From NCBI GenBank assembly GCA_016647705.1, contig CM028332.1, positions 31,439,300 through 31,503,299 of the forward strand: 64,000 nucleotides of DNA, given 5' to 3'. The translations under genes and the position numbers were made by a program. The notes beneath the pieces were generated by a model. It was not told where the DNA came from. It was given only the letters and a program-made list of their open reading frames with translations, and ran no database searches. This DNA is from Eucommia ulmoides. Taxonomy: Eukaryota; Streptophyta; Magnoliopsida; Garryales; Eucommiaceae. Shown here piece after piece: positions 11,535-21,930 of this stretch (position 1 is its first letter; the number at the start of each line of letters is the position of its first letter).

Positions 11535-12360
11535 AACGAGGTGGAAAATTCCCAACCTTCCATTGGAACGGTTTAAGTTTAGAAGGGAATTACTCCCCTC
11601 GATGCGTGTGTGTGTGTGTGCGGGTGTTTTATTTAATTTGTATTAAATATAATGTGCTAACAAGATAAGGTGGAAAATTCTCAACCTTCCATTTGAACGG
11701 TTTAAATTTAGAAGGGAATTACTCCCCTCGATGCGTGTGTGCGTGTATTTTATTTAATTTGTATTAAATATAATGTGCTAACAAGATAAGGTGGAAAATT
11801 CTCAACCTTCCATTTGAACGGTTTAAATTTAGAAGGGAATTATTCCCCTCGATACGTGTGTGCGTGTGTTTTATTTAATTTGTATTAAATATAATGTGCT
11901 AACAAGACAAGGTGGAAAATTCCCAACCTTCCATTTGAACGGTTTAAATTTAGAAATGAATTACTCCCCTCGATGTGTGTGTGCGTGTGTTTTCTTTAAC
12001 TCGTATTAAATATAATGTGCTGACAAGATAAGGTGGAAAATTCCCAACCTTCAATTTGAACGGTTTAAATTTAGAAGGAAATTACTCCCCTCGATGTGTG
12101 CGTGCGCGTGTGAGCGTGTGTTTCTTTAACTCGTATTAAATATAATGTGCTGACAAGATAAGGTGGAAAATTCCCAACCTTCCATTGGAACGGTTTAGGT
12201 TTAGAAGGGAATTACTCCCCTCGATGCGTGTGAGTGTGTGCGTGCGTGTGTTTCTTTAACTTGTGTTAAATATAATTTGCTAACAAGATGAGATGGAAAA
12301 TTCCCAGCCTTCCATCAGAACGGTCTAGGTTTAGAAAGGAGATTACTTCCCTCAATGTGT
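11535..12360 (+). repeat. Seven-unit tandem array (about 120 bp each) in element C 3' LTR
   Basis: Units start with GGTGGAAAATTC near 11540, 11670, 11790, 11909, 12031 and 12163, with a diverged seventh near 12292. Each carries CCAACCTTCCATT, ACTCCCCTCGATG, a variable GT-rich run, and usually ATATAATGTGCTAACAAG. The 5' LTR has about one unit (5148-5280). Confidence 0.88.
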
Positions 12361-13911
12361 GTGTATGTGTATGCGTGTGTATATGAGGAGGATTTCAAGA
12401 TAAAATAAAAACATTCGGATTTAAATTTTATTTGGACTTAATCGGATAAAGCACTGTTTTTGGACGGGCGTCTTGGGGTGCTTGACACCTTCCCCGAGCG
12501 TAACTGACCCCCGAACTCTTTAAACGAATCTCTGGTCAGACCATGTTATTTTAGGAGTCAAATTTTTACTTAAGCCATCTTTTTTAAATTGTTTTCGAAA
12601 AAAGAAAAATATGGTGACATAGCACATCATTTAAACCCAATGCTAGGTGGCGACTCCTTTTTCTAAAACAGGCTTAAGTATATTTTAAAGAGAAAATCGA
12701 CGTTTTTAAAAACCCTTCTCATTTTACCAGCGCCAAGCATATATCTATTTTTTTTATTTTCTCTAGAAAATCGGGGCGCGTTCACCCAACGTCATTGATT
12801 GCACATAATCCAACTCCCGATCGGGTCATTGGATCGTTGCGTTGTGTTTACTCTATCGACAATCTCAATTCTAAAACTCCACCGCCACCTCTCCTAAGTG
12901 TAAGATTTGGGTATACATCACTTCGAGTCAATGAAGAAGTCCCGCTCAATATCTTAACGACCCTAGGTCACGTGAGTCTTGCCCCAACGTCATCGATTGA
13001 CGTTATGTTTACCTTAGTCCAAATTCGGAGTCACCTCTCTCGAGTGTTAAACCTCATATTCTCGATATATCTATCTAAGCATAATAAACATAACAACACG
13101 ATAAACACAATCAAACTACGAAGAACGATCATCAAAGAAACACAACTCAACCAAAACTAAGTTTTTATAAATAATATTCATCCCTAAGATAATCCATGTT
13201 TAACTCGTGGTTATAACCGTATAAACATTGAAATTAAGCTAAACATGCTCAAACAATCATAGAAGTTAAGAAATAAACGAAAAAATGGATGAACGTAGCC
13301 GATATCCGAAGATTAGCCTCTAAAACTATTTACCAATCGATTCTTCTTCTCCGCGTGGTAATCTTCTCTTTCGGATTTGTTTGAGCACTCCCCATACTCT
13401 CTCTATATTCTATACTAAGCCCTAAGGGCTCTAATGGCCGGAACTTGCTGAAAGAAGATGAGAGGAGAAGGTATTTATAGGAAAAATATCTAAATCTGTG
13501 CAAAGATCATTGCCGCGGCGGTGAGTAGATCAGTTGGCTGATCGCCTCGGCGGTGACGAAAGCCATGGATTTGGTTGACATCCTGTATCTCCAATGCTGC
13601 GGCGGTGGGTCTCGCGTCGCGGCGTTGGATGTTCAGCAAGGATAAGTCATTCTCTGCATTTTCACCGCCGCGGCGGAGGTCTGGACGCCGCGACGATGGG
13701 CTTCTTTCAGAATATTGTCTCCTTACTTGTTTTTCTACCATTCTTCGACCATTGTTTTCGCTCTAATTTCCTAATTTTTTGCTCTACATACCTGATTTAT
13801 ACAAAAAAGAATAAAAACTAATTAAAACATATAAAAACGCTATAAAAATGCTCTAAAACTTAACAAAACCGATTTTAAAATATATAAAGGTAGATCACAC
13901 CTATCAGAAAC

Positions 13912-14975
13912 GATACAGGGAGTTGCGTATTTGGTTCCCCAATCTTGGTTTCCCAAAAGAATGTCAACTACTACACTTCCTCGACAGGTTACAAGTCGTA
14001 ACAAGAACTTGGGTAGAAGAAGAAAGTGGTACAACCTTTTTTTTTCCAACTAACCGCGGACGAAGTTTATTTGTTGTTGGAAGACATGACCAATTTTGAC
14101 TATCGGAGTTAGAATTATTCAACAAGTCACCAAAGCTTGGGTGATAGTTCTAACATTTTGGCTCCATGGATTGACACCCCACACCAACTTATGGAGTCTT
14201 TCCATATCCTGGAAAATATGTTCACTACATTCATGGGAGAAACTCAGAGTATTATGAAGAAACTCATGAGCGTCTCAATAAGCATGAGGCCTATCTTAAC
14301 AATATTGAGATGACCTGCATTGATATTGACATGATCGTAAAGTCCCTCGGGACCCAAATCAGTTAACTTACTAGCTACATTGAGGCCAAGTCAGGAATGG
14401 TGGCACTGAGAGACACATAGGCCACATCCATATGTAAAAGCCACTATGAGGAATCGAATACAAGTGAGAGGAGCTTGGGTTTGTTTAATGACGATAATTC
14501 TAATGAGGAGGAGACCCAAGAATTGATGGACGATGAAGAATCACAAGACGACAATTGTGAGTCTTCACCTTCAGAGATTTATGTTTTGATGCCACCACCG
14601 ATCAAGGACGACTACATCTATGATGATCTGATATAGCTCGCTTGTCCTCCACTACCTTTACCAACGTTCATTCATGCCCACCAAACACATGTGCCGGAAA
14701 TGAGTAAGGTTGAGAGTACATGCCAAACATTTCCACATCTCACCATGCTTGAGGGAGTTTAAAACAAAAAAACCCATTCGTTGTGTTGTATGACACAATC
14801 TATGGCGGAAGTCGCTCTTTGATGAGCACTTCTTCGTTGTCAAGCCGAGGATGTTAAAATAAACACTTCTTGGGAGGCAACCTAAGTTTTCAAATAATTG
14901 AGCCTAAGGATGCAAGCTATGAAAGAAATCCCCACACCGGTCACCTTACCCAGAGCATCACCACCGACCACACTA
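13912..14975 (+). pseudogene. Element A interior: degraded gag-like remnant
   Basis: This is the continuation of element A after element B. Around 14050-14410 the frames encode broken stretches with the flavour of an Athila gag C-terminal region (for example NKHEAYLNNIEMT and SLGTQISQLTSYIEAKSG), interrupted by stops and frame changes. CTTCTTGGGAGGCAACC at 14866-14882 also occurs in element 2 (56038-56055). No enzymatic domain is present. Confidence 0.45.
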
Positions 14976-14998
14976 GAAGGCGAGATTGTCTCGCCTCC
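14976..14998 (+). other. Conserved hairpin in element A
   Basis: A 10-bp stem (GAAGGCGAGA against TCTCGCCTCC, one mismatch) has a 3-base loop and is followed by TTG|GTACGT. It corresponds to the hairpins at 3527, 49925 and 56096, with a slightly decayed stem. Confidence 0.55.
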
Positions 14999-16514
14999 TT
15001 GGTACGTGTTCTTATTCCATTGTGCCTAATTTTAATACATACTAAACCTTGAGTTTGGGGGTGAAACACATGTTGACTTATGTTTCTTGGATTTATGAAA
15101 GGCTTATGTGACTTTTCGTTCTATAACTTGTGTTCTTTTGGTCATGTTTTTAGTTCATTTTTTTTAAGTGTGTTTGAATAAATTGTGAATTTTGTTGAGA
15201 TAAAATGATTTGATATCAATGATGAATTTGGACAATTGATGTTCTCTTAGGTCTTTTGAAATGCATGTCATTGAGATTTCTGTGTGTTTGACTTGTGTTG
15301 ATTGAAGTTTACTCTTGACTCATTACAATTGAGCACCGTGAATCACGATCACTTGGCCTTTTGAGTACTTGGAGAACATTTAGGTGCTTTAGGTAGGTTT
15401 TAACATCTTATAAACACTTGAACCCATTTGAGTGAAACTTGAGGAAAAATACAAGGTTATGCGTTGTTGGAGAAATGATTAAGGCATTTTTTGGATCGTT
15501 TGGGCCTTTAAAGTTAACCCTTGAAAATTGTTTACCCTTTATTACCCCTATTGTGCCTTATTGCCTTATCATTTTGTTACCCACATTTGTGCCTCCACCC
15601 CACAAAATGCATTTCCAATTCCTAAATCATCACTATATGACATGTCTGCATGGATCACTGAGTGTAAGGACTAGCATGGGATGTCTTTGGAAAATCATTT
15701 GTGGAATGGGTTGTGAGTTTTGTTTTGTTTTTGAGTTGTTTATGTTGTTTAAAAAAAAACAATTAGGTGATGAGTTGTGTTACTTCCTTGTATTGTTCTG
15801 CAACATTGAGAACGATGTTGATTTTGAGTGTGGGGGTATGGTTTATATTTCATACCTAATTGTTCTTTTTTTTTTAAAAAAAAAATAATAAAAAGAAAGT
15901 GTGTGTTTTAGTTTGTTTGGTGAATAATACCTTGTGGGATCGATTGAAAGAAAACATTTAATGAAAGGGGGAGTTAGTGAAAAAAAAAATATTTCTTGGA
16001 AATCTTACAAGATCCATGAGTTGTGATACATGCCTAAGGTGATTTGAGCCTAAAAATAACATTCTTATTTACCTTCTACTCTAGCCATACATTACAACCC
16101 TTAAAGTCATTTTGATCTCAAATGACATATGAACATAATTAGTGGAGAGTGACATGAAAAATGGATTTATGGTTGTTCTCACATTCACTATCTAGAGATT
16201 GTTAATTGTCTCCTTCGCACATAAATATATTCGAGACTCGTTTGGTTGGGTGAGAGTGATTGTGCATGCACTTACACATCAAGAGTCTTGATTGGATTGA
16301 AATTTATGCTTGAAGTTGAAATTCTAGATAATCTCAATGTATGAATTTTCTTTTAGCTTTAGAGTAATTGGTGGCTGCGAAGATAATTACACAAGTTATT
16401 GAATCGATATGAAACTCATATTTTCTCATTTATTGCTTAGTACTTGATTTGTGTTTTCTTCTATTTTCTTTTCTTTTGCTTGAGAACAAACAAATATTCA
16501 AGTTTGGGGGTATT
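14999..16514 (+). other. Element A 3' interior
   Basis: AT-rich untranslated stretch with no domain recognised. The ORF at 15439-15888 is open by chance in T-rich sequence and has no recognisable motif. A GTTTGGGGGTATT purine-rich tract directly precedes the 3' LTR. Confidence 0.5.
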
Positions 16515-18331
16515 TGATGAGTGATTTATTTACCAACAAATCAAGTACTTTAGATTCAAATATTTGTCAGTTTTCAAGTATTTTTGTTAGTTTAATGTAT
16601 TTTTGTGTTATTTTGTAGGATCATAAATAAATTAGAGAAAAGGTAAAAATATGGTATTTAATCAGAAAGTCTAGGATTTGGTCAGAACGTTGGGGTTGTA
16701 GAGCGAAAATCAGGATTGCAAAGAAGAGAAATCGAGGAATAAATCATAATCCACTATGTTTTGGGGCTATAACGCCAATCAAATGGCGCTGCAGCTCGAG
16801 TCCCTAATCCACCGCAATTTGGGACTGCAGCGCTAAATAAACAGCACTGCAGCACAAGTTTAATTCATGCTACAGTGCCGATCAATAAACTTCAAGCTTT
16901 TTTTTTTTTTCTTTTTTTTTTTTTATCACGATGCAATCTAATTTTGGAAATACGCAAAACATGAAAGTAGTATATATTGTTCTTAAATTTTTAAATAATT
17001 TTGAATTATCTCAATCGGAGTTCGGATAAAAACGTTATGTCTATTTTTTAGAAGTTTCATGCTGCCCCACGAAAACTCGGGGCTACAGCATGAAAACGCA
17101 CGCTAGAGCACTGAGTTTCAGACTTGAACCTTATTATGAGCTTATATATACCACCTTATGCGTAAAACATGGTGGGGGCAAGATTTGGAAAAGAAAACAA
17201 CATTGGTGTGAGTTCTTGGGAGTAAAAACACAATGGAAGGCACAAAATTCATAGAGAGAGTGTTTAGAAATGAGGGTTGTTGAAGATTTGAATCCTTGAA
17301 GTTTATATCCACAAAAAAGTTTTATCTTCCTTTCTCTCACCCTAATCTTTCTTGAATTTATATTTGTTATTTTACATTTATAGATTTCTTGAAAGTATTA
17401 GTTATGAATTTACCTATGTTAAGTTAGTCATTCAATCTAGAGCTTAATATAATATTGTTTGAACCATGTTTTGAATATTTTATGAATTGTTAGTTTTAAT
17501 TCCAATGTATGCCTCTACATGTTTAATGCTTTCAATTCATGTGACCAATGAATCAGATGATATAAGGTTACGAATTTTATGCTCGAGAGAGATTGAGTTC
17601 GTGACTAGAATTGAGAGTGCATAGTTTAGGCTGTTGTGACACCTGGAGGAGATTAACACCTAGTTATTTGAGTTGGGAATTTAGAATCTTGATCAAGTTC
17701 AAGATTTATCAACTAGGATTTCTATTCAGCTGTATTTGTCTTATTAATGCTTCCAATTTATACTCACATATGATATTTTGGTTGATTTGAGAACTTGAGA
17801 TTTGACACTTGGGAGAGGTAGCTTCAGGTTCGGACTTAGATTAAACACAACATAAGTTTAAATAGATCGGAAGATTATTAAAACTTGGGTTGTCTTTAAG
17901 GTCGAGGTGTAATGAATGTTTTCACCTAAATACTAGATAGGGATATCCGTATTTAAGTGTTTACACATTGTCTCACTTAACACTTAGGAGAGGTAGTAAA
18001 AAAGCACGAGTGACTTTGATTATTGAATTAATGGAATTAACTAATAATTACTTAATAGGATAACATGGGAATTACGAGATGAAATCAAGCCCCTAGAACA
18101 ATTGTGCATAGAAAATCCATATTTTATTTTACTTTTGCTTTTGTATTTGTTTTAGTTATTTTAGTTTTATAAACGATAAATTTGGATGCCTAAATAAAGT
18201 TAGGTTACGATAATCATAGTACTTGGCGACGATTTAAACCAATCTTTTTGGATATGACACCCTACTCACCATTACACTTTTAAAACTTGACCCGTATATT
18301 TACGGTGTGTAACAAAACTAAATTGCTACCA
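16515..18331 (+). repeat. Element A 3' LTR
   Basis: It begins TGATGAGTGATTT after a purine-rich tract and ends GCTACCA, 1817 bp. The last 200 bases match 1-198. A TATATATA box is at 17143-17150. Upstream of it are short GC-rich repeats with CTGCAG palindromes, similar in layout to the U3 of the B family. Confidence 0.85.
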
Positions 18332-20220
18332 CATATCAGTCGTACCTGAGTTTCCTTAAGGTGTTTTTCCATCAGTTAGGTACCGGACTCTGTTTGCCCA
18401 TTAATCCCTACGTTCAAGCCGTCTGCAAGGAGTTTGGCCTGTGTCCATCACAACTGGCTCCGAACAGCATAAGGGTCGTGATAGCAACTTACATTATTTT
18501 CAAGGAAGATGGGATTGAGCCAAGCATGGAACGTTTTCGTGCTCTGTTCTTCACCAAGTCCCTACTGTTGGGTTCCACGTAGTGCTATGTGTCCTATGGG
18601 TCGACATTTTTGTCCGACTTAGATCCCAATGGTGCACTCGTGGAGGCTTAAGTACTTTTACCTCATCAGCAATAGTTGGGAGTTCGGGCCTGATAAGGAG
18701 GATCACTCAATTCCTGTTCAACCATTTTGGAGATAAATTGGTAAGGAGATCTTGGGGGGTGGCTGAGAACGGTACTCTAACAATTTGAACTCACTAGGCT
18801 CATGTTTCGTTTTTGCAAAGAGCGAGAAGCCAACAAAGAAGGAAAATAGGCTCCATCCAAAAATTGTTGTGCTGAAGGAGAGGGTCTTGAGGACACCCTT
18901 TCACCAGGAGAATGAGCTCTTGAGGTCGACTTTATACGACATTCACTTCTACCAAGCTCCATCTATACTCCTATTGAGCTCCCATTGAGACCAACGAATA
19001 GTAAGTTATTTTTTTTTTCCAATCATAATTGTTTTATGACTTGGCTCGATATTATGAGTTATTCTTGGCAGGAATAGACAACGTTGCTCTGCTGAGGAGA
19101 GTTTCTTTGAAGAGGAAGACTGGGGCCATGGGGAGCTCGATTGTCGCACAAGGATAGACCTCTCAGGGTAGTGCTCCACTTCTTCGGTCTCTGACTCACG
19201 TAGAGATGACGATCGAAAAATCCAGTCCCAGCGCACAGGATCCAGATACGCTGGTAGCTTCGTAATAGAGGGGAAAGAGACCCACTAGGGAACTGGCCCA
19301 ACAAAGCAAAAAGAAGAACAAACGTCACTCGAAGCTAACGAACGTTGTTCCTATTCCTCTAGATCCCAGTCACGATTTCTTAAGAGTAGGGAATATTGGT
19401 GTGGAGGTTAGAACCCGCATATTGAATATCCCAACGCTGATGCCAGAGTTCCTGAACCAAATGACACCACTTGCCGACAGGAATAAGATTGGCAGCACTA
19501 CCCCTTAGTGGCTCACTGGGGCCATTTTCAGAGATCCGACGGGAGTGAGTGTCGTGCACTTTATCAGTACTTTTAGATTATTTGAAAATATTTTTTCATA
19601 TTTTGAATCTTCGTCTTTTCTCCCCAACTTGTTTTCAATGACAGGTTGTCTTTCAATTCAATGGGCTAGCAAACTAGTTTTTCTTGGAGAGCGGACTTCT
19701 CACTGAGCTTGGTTCTCACTGAGCCACAATTCAGTAGAATGATGAGGTTGAGGCTAGTCTCCGTGTCGACCTGTCTGTTGTTCGGACCGAGAACCTCGGA
19801 CTTCGCGTTAATCGCCAGAACCTTAAGTATCGAATTAACACAATTGAGACTGAATTTTCCCACTATAAATGGTTTGTGAAGGGCTGAGAGAAGAAGTGGC
19901 GGGATGCCGTTGACTGGGTCAGGAAAAAGACTAGATAGGAGGCGGTAGAGAAGTGGAAGAAGGGCCTAAGACATCTGGAGCTTCAAGAGAAAATGGCTAA
20001 TGACTTTTTGGAGGTAGAAAACCAGGCCACATTGAAGGCCATTCCCCATCAGTTATGTGGAGATGGATTTCTCGAACAAGAAGAATGATGTCGAGCACAG
20101 AGGTATCGATCAGGAAGATTCTAGAGAAGATGGTGTTGACGAGGGGGCCCGAGGAGATCGAGATTGACACTTCTTCTCCTCATGTGGATATCCCTTAGGA
20201 CGAGGGCGAGGATGACTGAG
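18332..20220 (+). pseudogene. Element D antisense ORF (gypsy-type transposon domain, Transposase_28-like)
   Basis: Opposite to the pol genes of D, the plus strand encodes HQLGTGLCLPINPYVQAVCKEFG and CPSQLAPNSIRVVIATYI (18367-18500), which match the family annotated as putative gypsy-type transposon domain (PF04195). Further broken segments follow: ISNSWEFGPD near 18665 in another frame, and a charged coiled-coil-like stretch at 19880-20060. The acidic tail ends near 20220. The ORF is interrupted at its start by element A and contains many frameshifts. Such extra ORFs occur between integrase and the 3' LTR in Tat-lineage elements; their role is unknown. Confidence 0.6.
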
Positions 20221-20960
20221 CTATGGGTCGTAATTTCTTCAGCACTTAGGATTTTGTAGCCTTTTTTCACTTATTCTTTTTGTCGACTTGTAATGGGTTG
20301 ATAACACCCATATGTATACCTCCTTTTGAACATATCAATGGAATTCATTTTTGTGTATTCTTGCTTTTCTATGCCTGAGTATGTGAGATACTAAGTGACA
20401 TAGCTATGGTATTCTAGAGTTTATCCCTTCCTCTTGACGTTTTTGCCAAATTGCTTTTTGCTTGGTAATACCTTTAGAGTTGTAAAATTCTGAAAACATT
20501 TCCCATCTTTGCCTAGGACCATAGACCACTAGCCTCCCAGTTTGGGATACGAGTTGATTGAAAATAAATCGTCTCGCGAACTTAAGAGTAGGGTTTCCCA
20601 GGGTGCCTGGCCCTCTTGGTCCCCAGGGGCAAAACGTGATGGTTGGTCCCCTATGGCCGGTCATCGATGGATTCTCCGTAGTCAGGTTCATTCTTAAACC
20701 CTTTCAGCTTATCCCAATTTAGTCTATGCAAGAACACCTTCCCTTTCAAAATATCGAACTTATATTCGACTGGTGGAGAGAGGTATTTAGTTGCGAGCCC
20801 TCAAACCCGATTGATGCCCCAGTTTTGGTAGATGAGTGGATGACCTCGATCTTTCCATGAGCACGGACTATTGACCTATAAAGAGGGTTCGATTATCATC
20901 CTCGACGTTAAGTCTTGAGATGTCGCTTCTTGCGGAAAATTACTCGTGACGCTAAGCGTT
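20221..20960. other. Element D region between antisense ORF and integrase
   Basis: No confident domain. A short minus-strand open stretch (20691-20404) is low-complexity Pro/Gly-rich and unrecognised. Sequence near 20290-20360 resembles a 3' untranslated region of the antisense ORF. Confidence 0.35.
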
Positions 20961-21930
20961 GGGGTGCTGTTCTTAGAGAATCAAGGCAGCTTGCCGAACA
21001 CGGGCTTGTTCTTTTCATTCTTCTGGGAGATCAAGGTTGAGTGATAGTGCCGTATCGTTTTTAACTTGATTGAAGGCTATGGTAGTTCTGAGCATCGGCA
21101 CGATGATTTTCGTAGGGATTATAGCCTCGGAGCCAAAGGCCATGGCAAAATATATCTTCCCAATTGGGGTTCTTTGAGTCATATGATACACGCAGAGGAT
21201 GGGGTATAGATCTTCCACCCACCAGCCTTTCGATTTATCAAGTCTTGTGCTCAATCCATGTAGGATTCTTCTGTTTGTGACCTCCACTGGTCATTTTATG
21301 AAGGGTGACTGAGGGAGAGGAAGTGCGTTATGATCCCCAACTCTGTGCAGAAGGTAGTGAATAGAAAGTTGTCTAATTAAGTACCGATGTTGGACAAAAT
21401 CGCCCTTGGGACCCCAAAATAGCAAACTACGTTCTTCTATGCTAAATCACAATTTTTTTCTTTGGTGATTCGGGATAGAGGCTTAGCCTCAACCCACTTC
21501 GTAAAATAGTTAATAGCAATAATCTGGAACTTTCTCTGCCCAATTCCCTAAAGGAAAGGTCTGAGCAGGTCAACACTCAACTAGGCAAAGGGTCAAGGGT
21601 TGGTTATCGGAACCAACATAGTTGGAGGGACATGAGGATACGGTTGCCGCAAAGGGTCCAAGTATCTTAGGCCAGAATCCTTGGCGAAACAGCTTGCATG
21701 CAAGGAATCTTTCCTCGAGTGGTTGCCGCAAAGCCCTTCGTAAGTCTCACTTAGGACATACTCAACCTTCTCTAGATGGAGACATCTTGAATAAGGGCCC
21801 ATGAATGATCTCTGGTATAGAAGTCCGTTAAGGAGTATGTACCTCACCAATCGGTGGCGTATCATTCTGGCCTCTACATGGTCCCTGGAAGGGTTCCGTG
21901 CTCGAGGTACTACTTGATTGGCGTCCATCC
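20961..21930 (-). pseudogene. pol: Element D integrase
   Basis: Reading down from 21930, the zinc-binding end resembles the H2C2 region (YEGLCGNHSR). The core has FQIIAINYFTKWVEAKPL near 21500-21550, characteristic of gypsy integrases. Its C-terminal part (21287-21015) includes EVTNRRILHGL, RTPIGKIYFAMAFGSEAIIP and a NLDLPEE tail, as in Tat-lineage integrases. The catalytic core is full of stops and frame changes, and the second catalytic region reads SNIGT where SDNGTQF is expected. The enzyme would insert cDNA into chromosomes; this copy cannot be functional. Confidence 0.82.

Larger units (their letters stand above)
4402..12784 (+). mobile_element. Element C: gag-only gypsy LTR retrotransposon (TR-GAG type)
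   Basis: The LTRs at 4402-5723 and 10687-12784 both begin TGTAGACA and end GCGCGTTCA. A perfect 5-bp target-site duplication CCCAA lies at 4397-4401 and 12785-12789, in the LTR of element B. The interior encodes a single Ogre/Tat-like gag frame (6315-8174) followed by about 2.5 kb without any pol domain. A short purine-rich tract ending AAAGAGGGGCAAC precedes the 3' LTR. This architecture fits the described TR-GAG class, whose members need enzymes from elsewhere. It is the youngest layer of the four-level nest. The 3' LTR is about 780 bp longer than the 5' LTR because of internal tandem repeats. Confidence 0.92.
10687..12784 (+). repeat. Element C 3' LTR, expanded
   Basis: It is 2098 bp and shares its ends and backbone with the 5' LTR. 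It differs by extra copies of a 16-bp palindrome (about 11000-11060) and a seven-unit array (about 11535-12360). The TATA position reads CATAAATA here. Confidence 0.9.
407..13906 (-). mobile_element. Element B: Athila-like non-autonomous LTR retrotransposon, split by element C
   Basis: Two same-strand LTRs bound a 1.9-kb internal region. Read on the minus strand, the 5' LTR is 13906-12790 plus 4401-3934, the primer binding site is 3927-3910, and the 3' LTR is 2055-407. The flanking pentamers are GGAAC (402-406) and GAAAC (13907-13911), a target-site duplication with one mismatch. Removing element C rejoins the 5' LTR cleanly. The LTR belongs to the same family as the solo LTR at 22288 and elements 1 and 2. 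No pol domain is present; the interior keeps only the leader ORF and the conserved hairpin. Confidence 0.85.
3934..13906 (-). repeat. Element B 5' LTR, interrupted by element C
   Basis: The LTR consists of 12790-13906 and 3934-4401. It breaks at the sequence for GCCCCAA/CGTCATTGATT, exactly where element C sits with its CCCAA duplication. TATAAATA box on the minus strand at 13479-13472. The right terminus reads CACACCTATCA, the complement of the LTR start TGATAGGTGTG. Confidence 0.85.
1..18331 (+). mobile_element. Element A: Athila-like non-autonomous LTR retrotransposon (left end outside window)
   Basis: The window opens inside the 5' LTR (1-198), and the matching 3' LTR is at 16515-18331; the last 200 bases of both are clearly the same sequence and both end in GCTACCA. 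A degenerate tRNA-Asp-type primer binding site follows the first LTR. Without its insertions the internal region is only about 2.8 kb (199-406 plus 13912-16514). It holds gag-like remnants and no protease, reverse transcriptase or integrase, so the element could not have moved without enzymes from a relative. Element B lies inside it. On its right, A interrupts the antisense ORF of element D. Its target-site duplication cannot be checked because the left end is missing. Confidence 0.8.

Noticed and set aside
15439-15888. 149-codon plus-strand ORF in element A
   Set aside because: AT-rich, no motif, not conserved in the related interiors of elements 1, 2 or B.
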